24,173 nt of DNA, taken from the NCBI GenBank assembly GCA_028565635.1, contig JAOXYB010069390.1, positions 1-24,173 on the forward strand, given 5' to 3'. Below are positions 1 to 9,664 of this stretch, piece by piece (positions within the stretch are counted from its first letter, which is position 1; every line of letters starts with the position of its first letter). This DNA comes from Phoronis ovalis. Its lineage: Eukaryota; Phoronida; Phoronidae. A program made the translations under genes and the position numbers. Below the pieces are notes generated by a model that ran no database searches, had not been told where the DNA came from, and saw nothing but the letters and a program-made list of their open reading frames with translations.

Positions 1-334
1 TTGATGATGTGTATTTATTAGTAGTATTTCCCCAAATTATCTTTTTATAAGTGTTTTGGTTCGCAAAGCAACTTCGGATCATCTCCAATAATATTTTCAA
101 TAGGATTTCCAAACTAAGTAAGGCAGGAGGTGATTCACGCTTCTTGCCGATGACTTTCACAATAATGGTGTTTCCACGTTGGGCAAGGTGGTATATTACT
201 GTACAAATTTCTCCAAGTATGTGACCAACAATATAAACGTACTGTCTATTTAAGGTTTGGAAGTTTTTCTTTTGATAAAAAATTGCATTACACCCAGAAT
301 TTCGGTTAAATAACTCATTAGGAGTATAAAGAAG
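1..334 (-). pseudogene. HIRAN-like domain fragment carried by the TIR element
   Basis: The minus strand is open for 111 codons, from just inside a stop at 335-337 to the window edge, and has no ATG near its beginning, so it looks like an exon or domain fragment rather than a whole gene. The core at about 229-105 reads IVGHILGEICTVIYHLAQRG, then a basic stretch VIGKKRES, then SLEIL. This resembles the pattern VGH-(V/L)-P-x-E-(I/L) ... (H/F)-x-x-x-G-G ... V-x-G-(K/R)-(K/R)-R ... G-L-E-(I/V)-P that I associate with HIRAN-like sequences, often repeat-borne in invertebrate gene models. HIRAN domains in HLTF/Rad5-type proteins bind DNA ends; whether this fragment is functional is unknown. The assignment is from memory of the motif, so moderate confidence only. 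The second element copy has lost most of this stretch. Confidence 0.45.
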
Positions 335-414
335 TTAATAATCGCCCCCTCTCTATTAATTGCCCCCTCTAATAATCGCCCCCTAAAAGGGCGATTATTT
401 GAGAAAATACGGTA
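1..414 (-). mobile_element. TIR transposable element, copy 1 (cut by window edge)
   Basis: One end of a DNA-transposon-like element whose other end lies outside the window. The outer end at 408-414 reads tacggta; reading inward on the minus strand, TACCGTATTTTCTCAAATAA is identical to the left end of the copy at 14776. Inside it, 340-395 holds several copies of a subterminal motif, TAATCGCCCCCT and its complement, also shared with the other copy. Homology resumes at about 1-100, where this strand matches the reverse complement of about 14955-15055. This copy keeps roughly 200 bases that the second copy lacks. The TA at the very end fits a TA target duplication of the Tc1/mariner/pogo type, but no transposase is visible, so the superfamily is inferred. 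Confidence 0.75.
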
Positions 415-1197
415 TCCTGGTTTGAACTAAAATAACTGACTGAAAGCAGCAATATTGTGTCAAATGTTTGGCTTCTGTAACTTGCTCACACTATTTTTAA
501 ATGCAACATTTGATGCTGTTATACTTTTAACAGATGCAGGTAATTTTTTAAACTTCACAAAAACTACTGGCATCAAATGTTGTGATTGTAAAACATATTA
601 AATTCTATCCATTAGTTACTATAAATTTACAACCTTGTGCTTTCAATTAGTTATTTTTGTTCAAACAATAATTATTAAAATACTGACAAGAGTTAACTTT
701 TTTCCCGCAAATTTGCCATTCGTATGTCTTCTAGATTGAACATTGACAACAGTGCCTAATGAGGAGACAGAAGTATGACGCAAATGTGAAATAACTACGA
801 TAATTCTAATTGTTTAATCTATAAAAATGTGTAAGGCATATTTTTTGTTTGTAATGGATAAAGTTTTATGTGCTTGAAAACATTAATTCTCCTTGCGAGT
901 ATTTGCTGTTACACCGTTGTGCATTGTGGGAAAGTACTTTAAATATAAAAAAAAGAAATTAACCTCATGAAAACATACTTTTTTTCTCATCTAGGTTGCC
1001 AAATTTTTCAAGTTCACCAATTTTTCAACCAAATTAATTACAGTAACTGATCTTCCTTACATGATTGCACTTTAATTGCCTAAGCCGTCTACTGAATGTC
1101 TTCACCAAACACATCAATTATATTGAGTCTTCAAAAACCATAGGTTTATAACCCCAGTGGATATATAATAGGCAGTCCTCTTTCTTCAGTCTGCAGG
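415..1197. other. Non-coding AT-rich stretch
   Basis: I see no supported gene here. The minus-strand ATTAAA at 1072-1077 is a possible weak poly(A) signal for the small gene that ends at 1198, about 120 bases past its stop. Otherwise the stretch is AT-rich with no clear repeat. Confidence 0.5.
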
Positions 1198-1515
1198 TTA
1201 TATGATTACATTTGAAAATTCAACACGAGTTGGTTTTGAGAAAATTATATACAAAATTATTAATATAATTATTGCTACAGCAACTGTAAGCAAGATGATC
1301 CCTGCTGCTAATAAACCTTTTGCTGAAGAAATACCCTGACAGGTATCCTCCTTTGCTGCTTGCATGTATTCTGTAAGACAAGCGGACCCATAATACAAGC
1401 TTTGTCCAGCAGTTATTGTTAGGGCTGGTATAATCATTGTAAATGTGATAATGACAAGAATGGTTTTTATGCTGTCAGGTATTTGCCGAAGAAAACTTAA
1501 GCATTTGTTAGGCAT
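1198..1515 (-). CDS. Small two-pass membrane protein, orphan (105 aa)
   Basis: I do not recognise this protein. The frame is open further upstream, but the first in-frame ATG is at 1515 (MPNKCLSF...), so that start is chosen; the stop is TAA. It shows a short N-terminal tail with Arg and Lys (1-17), a hydrophobic segment at about 18-37, a 30-residue polar loop holding two cysteines (Cys46 and Cys59) that could form a disulphide, a very hydrophobic segment rich in Ile and Leu at about 68-92, and a 13-residue tail. Positive residues flank both membrane segments on the presumed cytoplasmic side, suggesting both ends inside and the loop outside. A run of TA repeats lies about 20-35 bases upstream of the ATG. 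The gene at 3708-4058 on the same strand has the same architecture and also begins MPN. It could instead be one exon of a larger four-pass protein. Confidence 0.55.
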   Translation of the reverse strand: MPNKCLSFLRQIPDSIKTILVIITFTMIIPALTITAGQSLYYGSACLTEYMQAAKEDTCQGISSAKGLLAAGIILLTVAVAIIILIILYIIFSKPTRVEFSNVII

Positions 1516-1945
1516 GCTGCTCGTCTCTTGTATATATATACTGCCACACAATCACAGATTCTACAAATATAATAAAATCGTTGTATTTTAAGTTTAACTA
1601 TATATTTGCTACAAAGTTTCCTATCAATCAAGCTATAGTGATATGACTGTGCTGTATAAACAGCAGTTGATAAGATTTTTGAATCCTGCATGATGTCACA
1701 AGTCAAAATAAATTTGACACACTTCCTTATAATGGCAACATTTGCTTTATTCAAGTGTCACCATTTTACAGTTATACTAAATACATTCAAACGGACTCAG
1801 TATTAATGTCCTAGGCAAAACTAGGGAATTAACTTACTTACCTAGTAATATATAGTTAAGGTAACATAATTACTTTACCATATCTTTTCAATTTTACTTG
1901 ATAACTAGTTTTTTTCTTGAACACATCAGTGTTTGTCATATGAGT

Positions 1946-1963
1946 GCATGATCATGATCATGC
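1946..1963. repeat. Perfect 18-bp palindrome
   Basis: GCATGATCATGATCATGC is its own reverse complement, made of overlapping TGATCA/CATGATCATG units. It lies about 430 bases upstream of the small membrane-protein start at 1515. It could be a protein-binding site or chance; I see no supporting context. Confidence 0.6.
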
Positions 1964-1986
1964 TTTTTGAATAAAGGTGACCTCAT

Positions 1987-2018
1987 TTATTTTGAGTAGA
2001 AGGGTGACCTCAAAATAA
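1987..2018. repeat. Inverted repeat with perfect 10-bp arms
   Basis: Arms TTATTTTGAG (1987-1996) and CTCAAAATAA (2009-2018) are separated by 12 bases. A direct repeat GTGACCTCA overlaps it on both sides (about 1977-1985 and 2004-2012). The combination looks like the remnant of a small repeat or a binding site; the function is unknown. Confidence 0.55.
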
Positions 2019-3707
2019 CAATAACCTTTTCAATAATGCCTTGTACGAAATGGTTATGTATGGTTATTTATCAATCTGTTGTTACTGGGTTTTATAATTT
2101 AAAATTATTTCTTTTTATGTTATAAACAAATTACATATAAGCAAGTAAGTAACTACTGTTTCTTGATGCAAACATTTTGGATACTTTCTTGGTTTCAATT
2201 TCGATTATTTATGAATTGCACATACATTCTTAACAGATGTCTTTTTATTTCATTGTCAGTTGCCTTGGTAAAAAGGACAAGATCAAGTGAATCGTTACTC
2301 AGTTACTGTGTATGTTTGAAAAGTAAAAATACTATTAAAGTGGCAGAATAATAACAGTACCCCTATTATTTGGTATGGGCCATTTTTAAATTGCACCAGG
2401 AGTTTTTATCATATAATCAAATGAATGTATTTTTCCAGCAAAAAAGTGAATCTTTTAAATATTTGGTAGTAATTCAATATTATTCACAGTATTTACAACT
2501 TGGTCTTACCAAATAATGTGAGTATTTTTTTGCTTATTAAAAATGTTAAAGCACTGAGTTTTCCCATAGAATGTAATTATTATTTTTATTAGGTGTCATT
2601 AAATTTATCACATTTTGTACAAGTCTGAAAATACCACGGAGAGTTATTTGATAAAAAAAAAATGTAAAGCCAAAACTTTAGGCTTAAATGTTACATACTA
2701 CTAATAGTTTTTGCAGTGAAAAACACTGATCACTTGCTTGTTAAGAAAACACTGAGAAAAAAGGGTAAGACTTCTTAAAAAAATTTATTACTACATGTTA
2801 TATCTCCTCAAAGAATACAATAAAATTATCTAAAACAATACCATCCCACTGCTATTGACCATTGTGATTCTGATCTGTTTAAAAAATAAAGATTAAAATA
2901 GTAATCTTCATATATTCCAATGGGTATATATCACACAGAACTCTCGATGAATGCAGAAATACAAATAGGAACTCATGTAGTCTTTTAAGTTTCTTGTGGT
3001 GAAGTGTGTAAATAGTGGTTAATATAAAGTTATAGATTTTTATTGTTTCTAACTATATTTTTGCAAATTTATTAATGTTATTGGTAACAAAACTTTATCT
3101 TATACTGTTTAAAGTGACAGTGAATTTTGTGTACATCATTTTTGTAAAATCATAAACATTTATAATGTCTTAATAAGAACCACAAATTTACATAAATGAA
3201 CTCATCTTTTTTCCAATATATACAGACAATAATCATTTAACATCTGAAATCAATTTAAAAATTCACAAACTTAAAAGCACATTTTGACTGACAACATGTT
3301 ATACTACATTTATTGTCTTATTTTACAGCAAAATATCAGCTCTGTTACAACAATATTCGTATAAAGTTGTAATTCTAAAATCTATTGACTAAATTCATTC
3401 ACAGGTTTAACAAAACTAGACAATTCAACATTTCTGAAAATGGAATTTAAATCTGGATTTTATAGAAGGATACAACAGATCCTCTATGAAGTATGAGCAG
3501 GGTATCCTTATGAAATTGTCAGAGAACAATCCAGTTTCATTTTCTTATGTCAAGTTTTAATATGTATAATTATTATATACTGCATGCAATCCTGTTAGCC
3601 ATAGGTATACATACTTGATTAAAAAAATTAAGTCTAGATGGTCTTTTGAAGCCCCTACTGTCAGCCTCAATTGTACACATGTTACAAAAAGGTGAGTACT
3701 CTGTTAT

Positions 3708-4058
3708 CTATGCATGTCGTGCTAATGCATTCTTTACTTCTTGTCCCTTGATCGAATACTGAAACAATCCAGTACTATAGGTCTCCTTTTCACGCTTTAA
3801 ATAGCACATCAATGCTAGTCCTCCTCCAATCAGAGCAATAATACCAAGACAGCCTATTCCTAATAATAATCTGGCCTTCCAGTCTTCATTGAACCAATAA
3901 CAACGATCATAGCCTTTAAATGAGTTAAATTGTCGAAAATCTGCATCATAGCATTTAATTCCTGTTTCCATACATGTTGCAATTATTACAATAAGGCCAA
4001 AGAATAATACTACTCCAATTACTGCCAAAAGAAGCCCCTTCCCTTGGAAATTGGGCAT
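3708..4058 (-). CDS. Small two-pass membrane protein, orphan (116 aa)
   Basis: I do not recognise this protein. It starts at an ATG (4056-4058) and ends with TAG. It has a very short N-terminal tail (MPNFQGKG), a hydrophobic segment at about 9-30, a 33-residue loop with Cys36 and Cys53 and several aromatic residues, a Gly- and Leu-rich hydrophobic segment at about 64-87, and a basic cytoplasmic-type tail opening with KREKE. Lysine placement favours both ends in the cytoplasm and a disulphide-capable outer loop. The arrangement matches the gene at 1198-1515: same strand, MPN start, two helices, and an outer loop of about 30 residues with two cysteines. They are therefore candidate diverged paralogues, although direct sequence identity is low. 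No intron is needed for the frame. A function cannot be given. Confidence 0.6.
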   Translation of the reverse strand: MPNFQGKGLLLAVIGVVLFFGLIVIIATCMETGIKCYDADFRQFNSFKGYDRCYWFNEDWKARLLLGIGCLGIIALIGGGLALMCYLKREKETYSTGLFQYSIKGQEVKNALARHA

Positions 4059-4340
4059 GTTGTCTGTACTCTTAACTTCCTACTGCCTGTTTGTTAACAC
4101 TCCCTCTGCCAAGCTTTTCTCAATTGTATTTGAAGAAAATTATGCCCTACGTGTTGGCTATGTGTCCATAGCAAGTCACAATTGGTTTGTTCACTGTTTC
4201 TGCAATAAATATTAAAACAACTTACAAAAACTACTGAATTTTCAAAAAAACGCATTTAATATGCGAGTATTTTGCATATCCCATAATCAGTTAAAATGAT
4301 TTCCAAGTAAGGAATTAAATTAATAATTCGTTAAAATCAA
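4059..4340. other. 5' flank of the small membrane-protein gene
   Basis: The stretch should contain the promoter and 5' UTR of the minus-strand gene starting at 4058. I see no convincing TATA box; a minus-strand CCAAT occurs at about 4180. No coding frame is supported. Confidence 0.3.
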
Positions 4341-4430
4341 ATAAAGTGCCAATGCCCATGTTTTCAAGTTTCAATACTTGCTTATTGATAAGCAATCTTA
4401 AACTCGAAAAAACAGTCATTGCCACTTTAT
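4341..4430. repeat. 90-bp near-complete inverted repeat (hairpin)
   Basis: The left 45 bases pair with the right 45 over their whole length. The outer eight base pairs are perfect (ATAAAGTG with CACTTTAT), the middle is interrupted by single mismatches, and the tip TTGCTTAT-TG-ATAAGCAA (4378-4395) is again perfect. About three quarters of positions pair, with one two-base bulge. In length and mismatch pattern it resembles either a pre-microRNA or a tiny foldback MITE. It lies about 280 bases upstream of the gene starting at 4058. Confidence 0.7.
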
Positions 4431-7400
4431 GGTATATAAATTGACACTAATCCAAATAATAATACAGAATCATATCCAACATTTTAATGTAAAATAGTAC
4501 AATGATGTTGATTTTTTCATATTTGCTGGTTAAACAATCTTTTGGGAACACCTTTGATAAACAAAATTTACAAACGATCTGATTTTTACCTGTTGCAGAT
4601 AATGCCAACAAAATCTACTGTTTTTAAAAGACATATATCTAAACTGCTGGATAAATCTGTTCCAGTATCCATTCAAATAAAATCACAGTTTAATGGAACT
4701 GAAACAACAGCTATAAATAAATGATATAGGAAAATATATGAAGGTGTGTTTTCAGTATGGACACCTGCTTGGAGTCAGCCATTATTGAAGTTGAGGGAAA
4801 TTAGGGCACTCTTGTTTGTCTGCATATTTTATATTTTCTCTTGTTAATACAAAAATCAGTAACAATGAATGTAATAATTGACAACATTATAGGCTTTAAT
4901 AAGTTGGAAAAGATAAATTTGAGTAAAATCTTACCTATAATGTGTAAGTTGGCTACTTATAGTTTCCTCTAACTGCCAGATTTGAATGGAGACTGATGAC
5001 CTAGTTTCTCTGAGTCATGCACAATAAAATGTCTTACCTGTTATAAATGTCAAACAAATTATAGGGGGGTGAATGTAAACATTTCTGTTGATAATTAGTG
5101 TTCTTAAATGTTGAACTAAATGTTCCCTTTTTTATGCAGTTTAACTTTTTGTATTTCCAATGATATGGTATAGCTACAATATTGTATATATTATGTACAA
5201 GCATATTTTTGAGTAAATAATTTAGTGAAATCCAATTAGTCTCCCTAGTAATTACAGAACCCAGTAATGTTGATGACCAAGATACTAGATATGAAATTGC
5301 GACTTTTCAGATGAAAGCATACAGATTAAAATTTACTTATATAGATGAGGGCAAAACAACTTTATTAGAGATTTGGTGTTAAAAAATAAATGAAACATGG
5401 ACTTCATTTTTTTCATTTGGTTTGTTATTATATAGGGCACTTATGAAAATACCTCTTATGTTTCAGTAAGGCCTACAACTTGAAGTTACTATTTCTTGTT
5501 CCCATGATAAAAAATAAGTTAATTGTCCTGTATGTCACAAATAAAACAAAAATTCTTAATGAAATATGTTGTTGTATTTTACGGTAACTGTGCAAAAGCT
5601 AGATATATTTAGTTGAAATATTTAAGTTTTTTAAAGTTATTATCTATGGATTAATTGTCTGTATGTCTGACATCATGATAATCAATGTATTTACCAAGCT
5701 GCAGGGTTTTGATATATTTCACACATTCTAAAATTTTGGAGTCATGTTGTGACTGAAGTAACACAGTTTTACAATATTATATTCCTGGTATAACTATAAG
5801 TGCAAAAGGCCCAATGTTGCACCTGCATGCTTATAGTCTACCCCTATGAAGTAGACAAGCATTTACAGTATAGTGGCCAGCAAGTAGATACTGTATTTTG
5901 ATAGTTTACAAACCCGGTATCAAGATTTAGTATTTGTTTTAAGAAAATGAAATGAATTTATATATGTGACTGAGGGTATCTAACAGAGCGAACACCCCAG
6001 GAAAAATTATAATGCTCGCCTCACGTGCGTCACTAGATGTCAATACTACAGAGGACTTTCCATCAAACAATTATAGATTAAAATATATGTACAGAAGCAA
6101 TTTTTGATATTTATCAAAGATTTATTTTAATTTCTAAAATGACAATAATTTCCATGCTTTTCTTTGAAATGAAATATTGCAACCAGATTCGCTTGTATTA
6201 AAAAATTAATAGTTATATACTAATTCGTAAGTATGTAAGAATCTTTAATGCATCAAACTATATCGTTTCTTGTTGAAGGTATACATTTTCTTTTAATTTA
6301 GGTTACAATAATTTAGCTGTGATACAGACAACTTTGTTTAGCTACAATCTGTAATAACAGGTGCAAATATAAAACATGAATACTGAACAGAGTGAAACTC
6401 AGTGGAAAGTATCCTGTAAAAAACATCATTTTAGCTAGTAAGAAGAAACATTTTCAATACATAGGCACGATCAAATGCCTCTTATGATCTGCACCTTTAA
6501 CATAAATATATCTTCAGTTCAATACTTTATACCAAAACAGTATTTTCCTTCAGTTTCCTATATAAATAATAATAACTCTTGTTGTCAAACTTGTCTTTAT
6601 ATCATCCACCAGATGGCATGAAGTTGAGTGGTTTTATAATGTTTCAGTCAAAGCTTTGAAGTTTATAACCGTCCTGTTGAACCATGTGCTGAAAAAGTTG
6701 CAAATAGTGATTGCTTTGTAGAAAATTAGAAAAAAGGTATGCAATATGTACTAACTTCCAGGGCACCCTTTATAGACTTGCCTCCCTGTTAGATATGTCA
6801 AATGTCCCTGAGGGCAATTTCCAACAAGATTTTATACAGCCTGCCCTCTTCAGACTTTAATGTTGCATGGACTTAAAATCTTGACTCTTTTGTGGAATAA
6901 AACTTGATAAAATATAACCTTTTCCTTAACTTAAAAACTTTTTTGGACTATTAAGTGACTAATCAGGATTTATTCCTGGGAAGCAAATGGAACTATTAGA
7001 GGGGAGGTAATTTTTTTGGAGATCCAGTGGGGGGGGGGCTATTTTTTACGCCTTATGGTATCAATGCTGAAAAGGGTTGTCTTCCCTGTTGTTTGCTGAT
7101 TTTCATTTAATGGTAATTCTTTAAGCCGAAATAGAACAAAGACATTACATTAACGATCAGAACATTTATTATGCCTAACTATAATCAGGCTGATAGCTAA
7201 AGCTATATTGAACTGCCTCTTTGTAAAATTACTCAAATTTTGCAAGGGTTCAAATTTAATTATATATATCTTACCAAATGAAACTGTTTTGAGGTGTGGA
7301 TCTTTGTTTTTGCATACTATATGACACGGAAAAACATGAACTTAAACTCACTAATGTAAATAATTATCATAATTATTGTAATTTCTATATCAAAAAGCAG

Positions 7401-7619
7401 GGGGGGTATCGTGATATCCCATACTGCTTTGCGAAAAATCAGCCTGATCAAAAAGAGAATATTTTACACTGAAGAACAGAAATCAAAATGCATGTGCATA
7501 TCAGTGTCTGACATGCATATCTATGTCTGGACGAAATATTTCAATTTCAAAATGGAAGGTGACCAGGTCTGCTTATGATAATTAACAGGCATTTTATTGC
7601 GAGAAGTGAGGTACAGCTA
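4431..7619. other. Long AT-rich stretch without a supported gene
   Basis: About 3.2 kb with only short frames that have no recognisable domain. Homopolymer runs occur, including ten G at about 7029-7038. The only structured item I can point to is the element-like fragment at 6991-7050. Confidence 0.45.
6991..7050 (+). repeat. Possible fragment of the TIR element's subterminal region
   Basis: CTATTAGAGGGGAGGTAATT followed, after about 20 bases, by a G-rich block and CTATTTTT resembles the subterminal part of the element at about 15145-15200 (CTATTAGAGAGGGGGTAATT, then AGAGGGGGCAATTATT). The match is short and has an expanded G run, so it may be a degraded third copy or chance similarity. Confidence 0.35.
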
Positions 7620-8945
7620 TTATGCTGCAGCAAAAATCTAGGTGTAAGTAAGTGACTAATATTTAAGTGGTTTTGCTGGAAGAAAAATTATGGTTTGGTT
7701 GGCAAGAAAGCCTGGATCTGAGAAAACCGTAGCGCTATCTGTTACTGCATGCTAAAAGGCTGATCTGTAAGCAAAGTACAAACAAAATCCATGCGCATCA
7801 GCTAACGGCTGATTTCTAATGGTTTAAAAGGTCAAGGGAGACAGACAGAATGCACAGCCACATATTGAAAAAATGATCTGAATTAAGTGGAAAAGTTTCA
7901 AATGTTCTCAAAAGCTCATAAAAACATTAAAAACGATGAAGAGCTAGGTGCTTTTGCAAATCTTTTCTAAAACTGGACTAAAAATGACCGAGGAAAACGC
8001 TGTATTTTCGGACCAGACCCCAAACAACCATTTTACATTCTAAATAAAGAAACCGATACAGTATGGGGTTTGCGGGAAGACAATTTACCTGCACTGTTAA
8101 AGTATACCTTTAAAATCATGATCTGAGGCACAATTCCCGGGGGTCACTTGTGTAAAGGGTGGGTCCACATGCGCAAAGATAGGTTTTAAAAAAGCCCCTA
8201 AATTCGTATATAGCATGCTAAGAAAGGACCCCTTTGAAAGACTCCAAAAGTTTGAAAAATGACCCTTTGGCAGACTCACTCAAAAATCATCAGATAAGTA
8301 TATGTTGACACGTTGGTTATAAGCCACCTCATTTTTTTTGCATCTAATGGTGAAAAATATAATACCACACACATCTGTATCTGATGTTGAAAAACATACG
8401 CTTTGGAAAATTTACATTCTATAAACAATACCCTATTTACCAATATTTAGCTAAATATATACCCTTATCCCATATGTGCCCTCGGGGCCCAGTTTCAGCC
8501 ATCTTCACTGTACAGGGAAAAAGCAGTTACTGCTGATGATCATGTCAAAAACATTATCCATAAAGAGGTATTGCCATTACTACTTTGGTTTGAAGACAAT
8601 ATAGACCAAACAAAAACTTTTTTATAATGTTATCAAATTTAAGCTTCTTCAAGATGGTTCACCTGCATATACCAGTGGACTCGTACAAAACTGGTGTACT
8701 CGTAATTTGCCAAGCTTTAAAAAAGATGAATATCCAGGAAATTCCCCCAAGTTGAACATTATATATTGAGAATGTATGGGGTTTTCTGAACAATAACTTT
8801 TACAAGAACCCTGAACCTACAACAATGGACCAAGACGCTTAAAACAAGCTTGCAAAAATTAGCTCCCCGAATATCTGACGAAATTGGTACATTCCATGCG
8901 AGACTGAATTGAAGCCCTGATCTCTGTTCATGGAAGAAACACAAA
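7620..8945 (+). pseudogene. Decayed Tc1/mariner transposase
   Basis: A cut-and-paste transposase remnant, recognisable in pieces across shifting frames. NYGLVGKKAWI at 7686 matches the linker before the catalytic core. VWGLREDNLPA starts at 8061 and is followed by an in-frame TGA at 8124-8126, where the conserved Trp of the MVWG motif belongs. VTADDHVKNIIHKEVLPLL starts at 8526. LQDGSPAYTSGLVQNW, with the second catalytic Asp, starts at 8647. PGNSPKLNII follows, then a frameshift to IENVWGFL at 8765, carrying the Glu/Asp-type third catalytic position, and finally LPEYLTKLVHSM at 8863. Several stops and frameshifts make it non-functional. I could not find convincing terminal repeats. A foreign segment interrupts it at about 8145-8490. 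Confidence 0.85.
8145..8490. mobile_element. Repeat inserted inside the Tc1/mariner remnant
   Basis: In the transposase family, the WG(M/T)I(S/P)G motif and the VTAD...VKN motif are only about 15-20 residues apart, but here about 350 bases separate them. The extra DNA begins just after the GTIPG codons and ends near GGGGCCCAG (about 8485), where transposase-like sequence resumes. It contains repeated GACCCTTTG-type motifs (8226-8270). Boundaries are estimated to within about 15 bases. No clear terminal repeats or target duplication were found, so the class is unknown. Confidence 0.5.
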
Positions 8946-9664
8946 ATATTGAGGTTAAAAGCACCTTTCTGTGTTGTGTTCTTTTAATGAAAATTTGTAC
9001 TTCCTATAATAAATTTTATTTTAAATGAATCAAAATTAAATAGGAAAATGTTTTGTTATCATTAATTATACACATATTTTAATAGATTTTAGCATGTAAG
9101 TATTTATAAAGTTGGACCGAACTTTATCTGCTAAAATTAGGTGTTAGAGGAGATTTCATGGGCGGGTTAGGCAATCAGGTTGTAGGAATTTTTACTGCTA
9201 AGGGCTTTTGCAATGATTTCAGCTTCGCGGTAACAATTTGAAGATTTGGGTAAATCAATTTATACTCAAAAAAGTTAATTACTGCAATAAATAAAAATGT
9301 GAATTTATTTGTGTATTATATGCACATAGATAGGTTCAAAATATAAGAAGTGTCTTTAAATGTCAAAGTTGCATGATCACCAGAGAACAATTATCTTTTT
9401 TATTTACCAGGCTTTTCAGTTTCATACTGTAGTTTAAATGGTATCACATTTAAGTCCCTAACATTTTTAGACAGGAGCAAAATCATAACATATAGGGACT
9501 CTTCACTAATAAATAGTAGTTTCTCAAGTTGTTAAATAAACACAATATAGTAGATAAATAAAATGGAGATTACTTTAAATGTATAGCTATAAATATGGGT
9601 AGTTATTTCATGTTTTGGGTATAAAGTTGGGTTACTTTCAATGACCAATATAGAAAACTGACAA
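8946..9664. other. AT-rich spacer
   Basis: I see no gene, no clear repeat and no terminal repeat that would mark the right end of the transposase remnant to its left. Confidence 0.45.

Larger units (their letters stand above)
1516..3707. other. Non-coding spacer between the two small membrane-protein genes
   Basis: There is no frame here that I can support; the short frames present lack codon character, domains or splice context. It contains the palindrome at 1946-1963 and the inverted repeat at 1987-2018. Minus-strand AATAAA at 3309-3314 is a possible poly(A) signal for the gene ending at 3708, about 400 bases past the stop. The 5' flank of the first small gene occupies the left few hundred bases. 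Confidence 0.5.

Noticed and set aside
1497-1754. 85-codon minus-strand frame overlapping the start of the small membrane-protein gene
   Set aside because: It overlaps the better-supported frame in another phase and shows no hydrophobic pattern, signal or family.
8759-8944. 61-codon minus-strand frame
   Set aside because: It is the antisense of the decayed transposase's C-terminal part.
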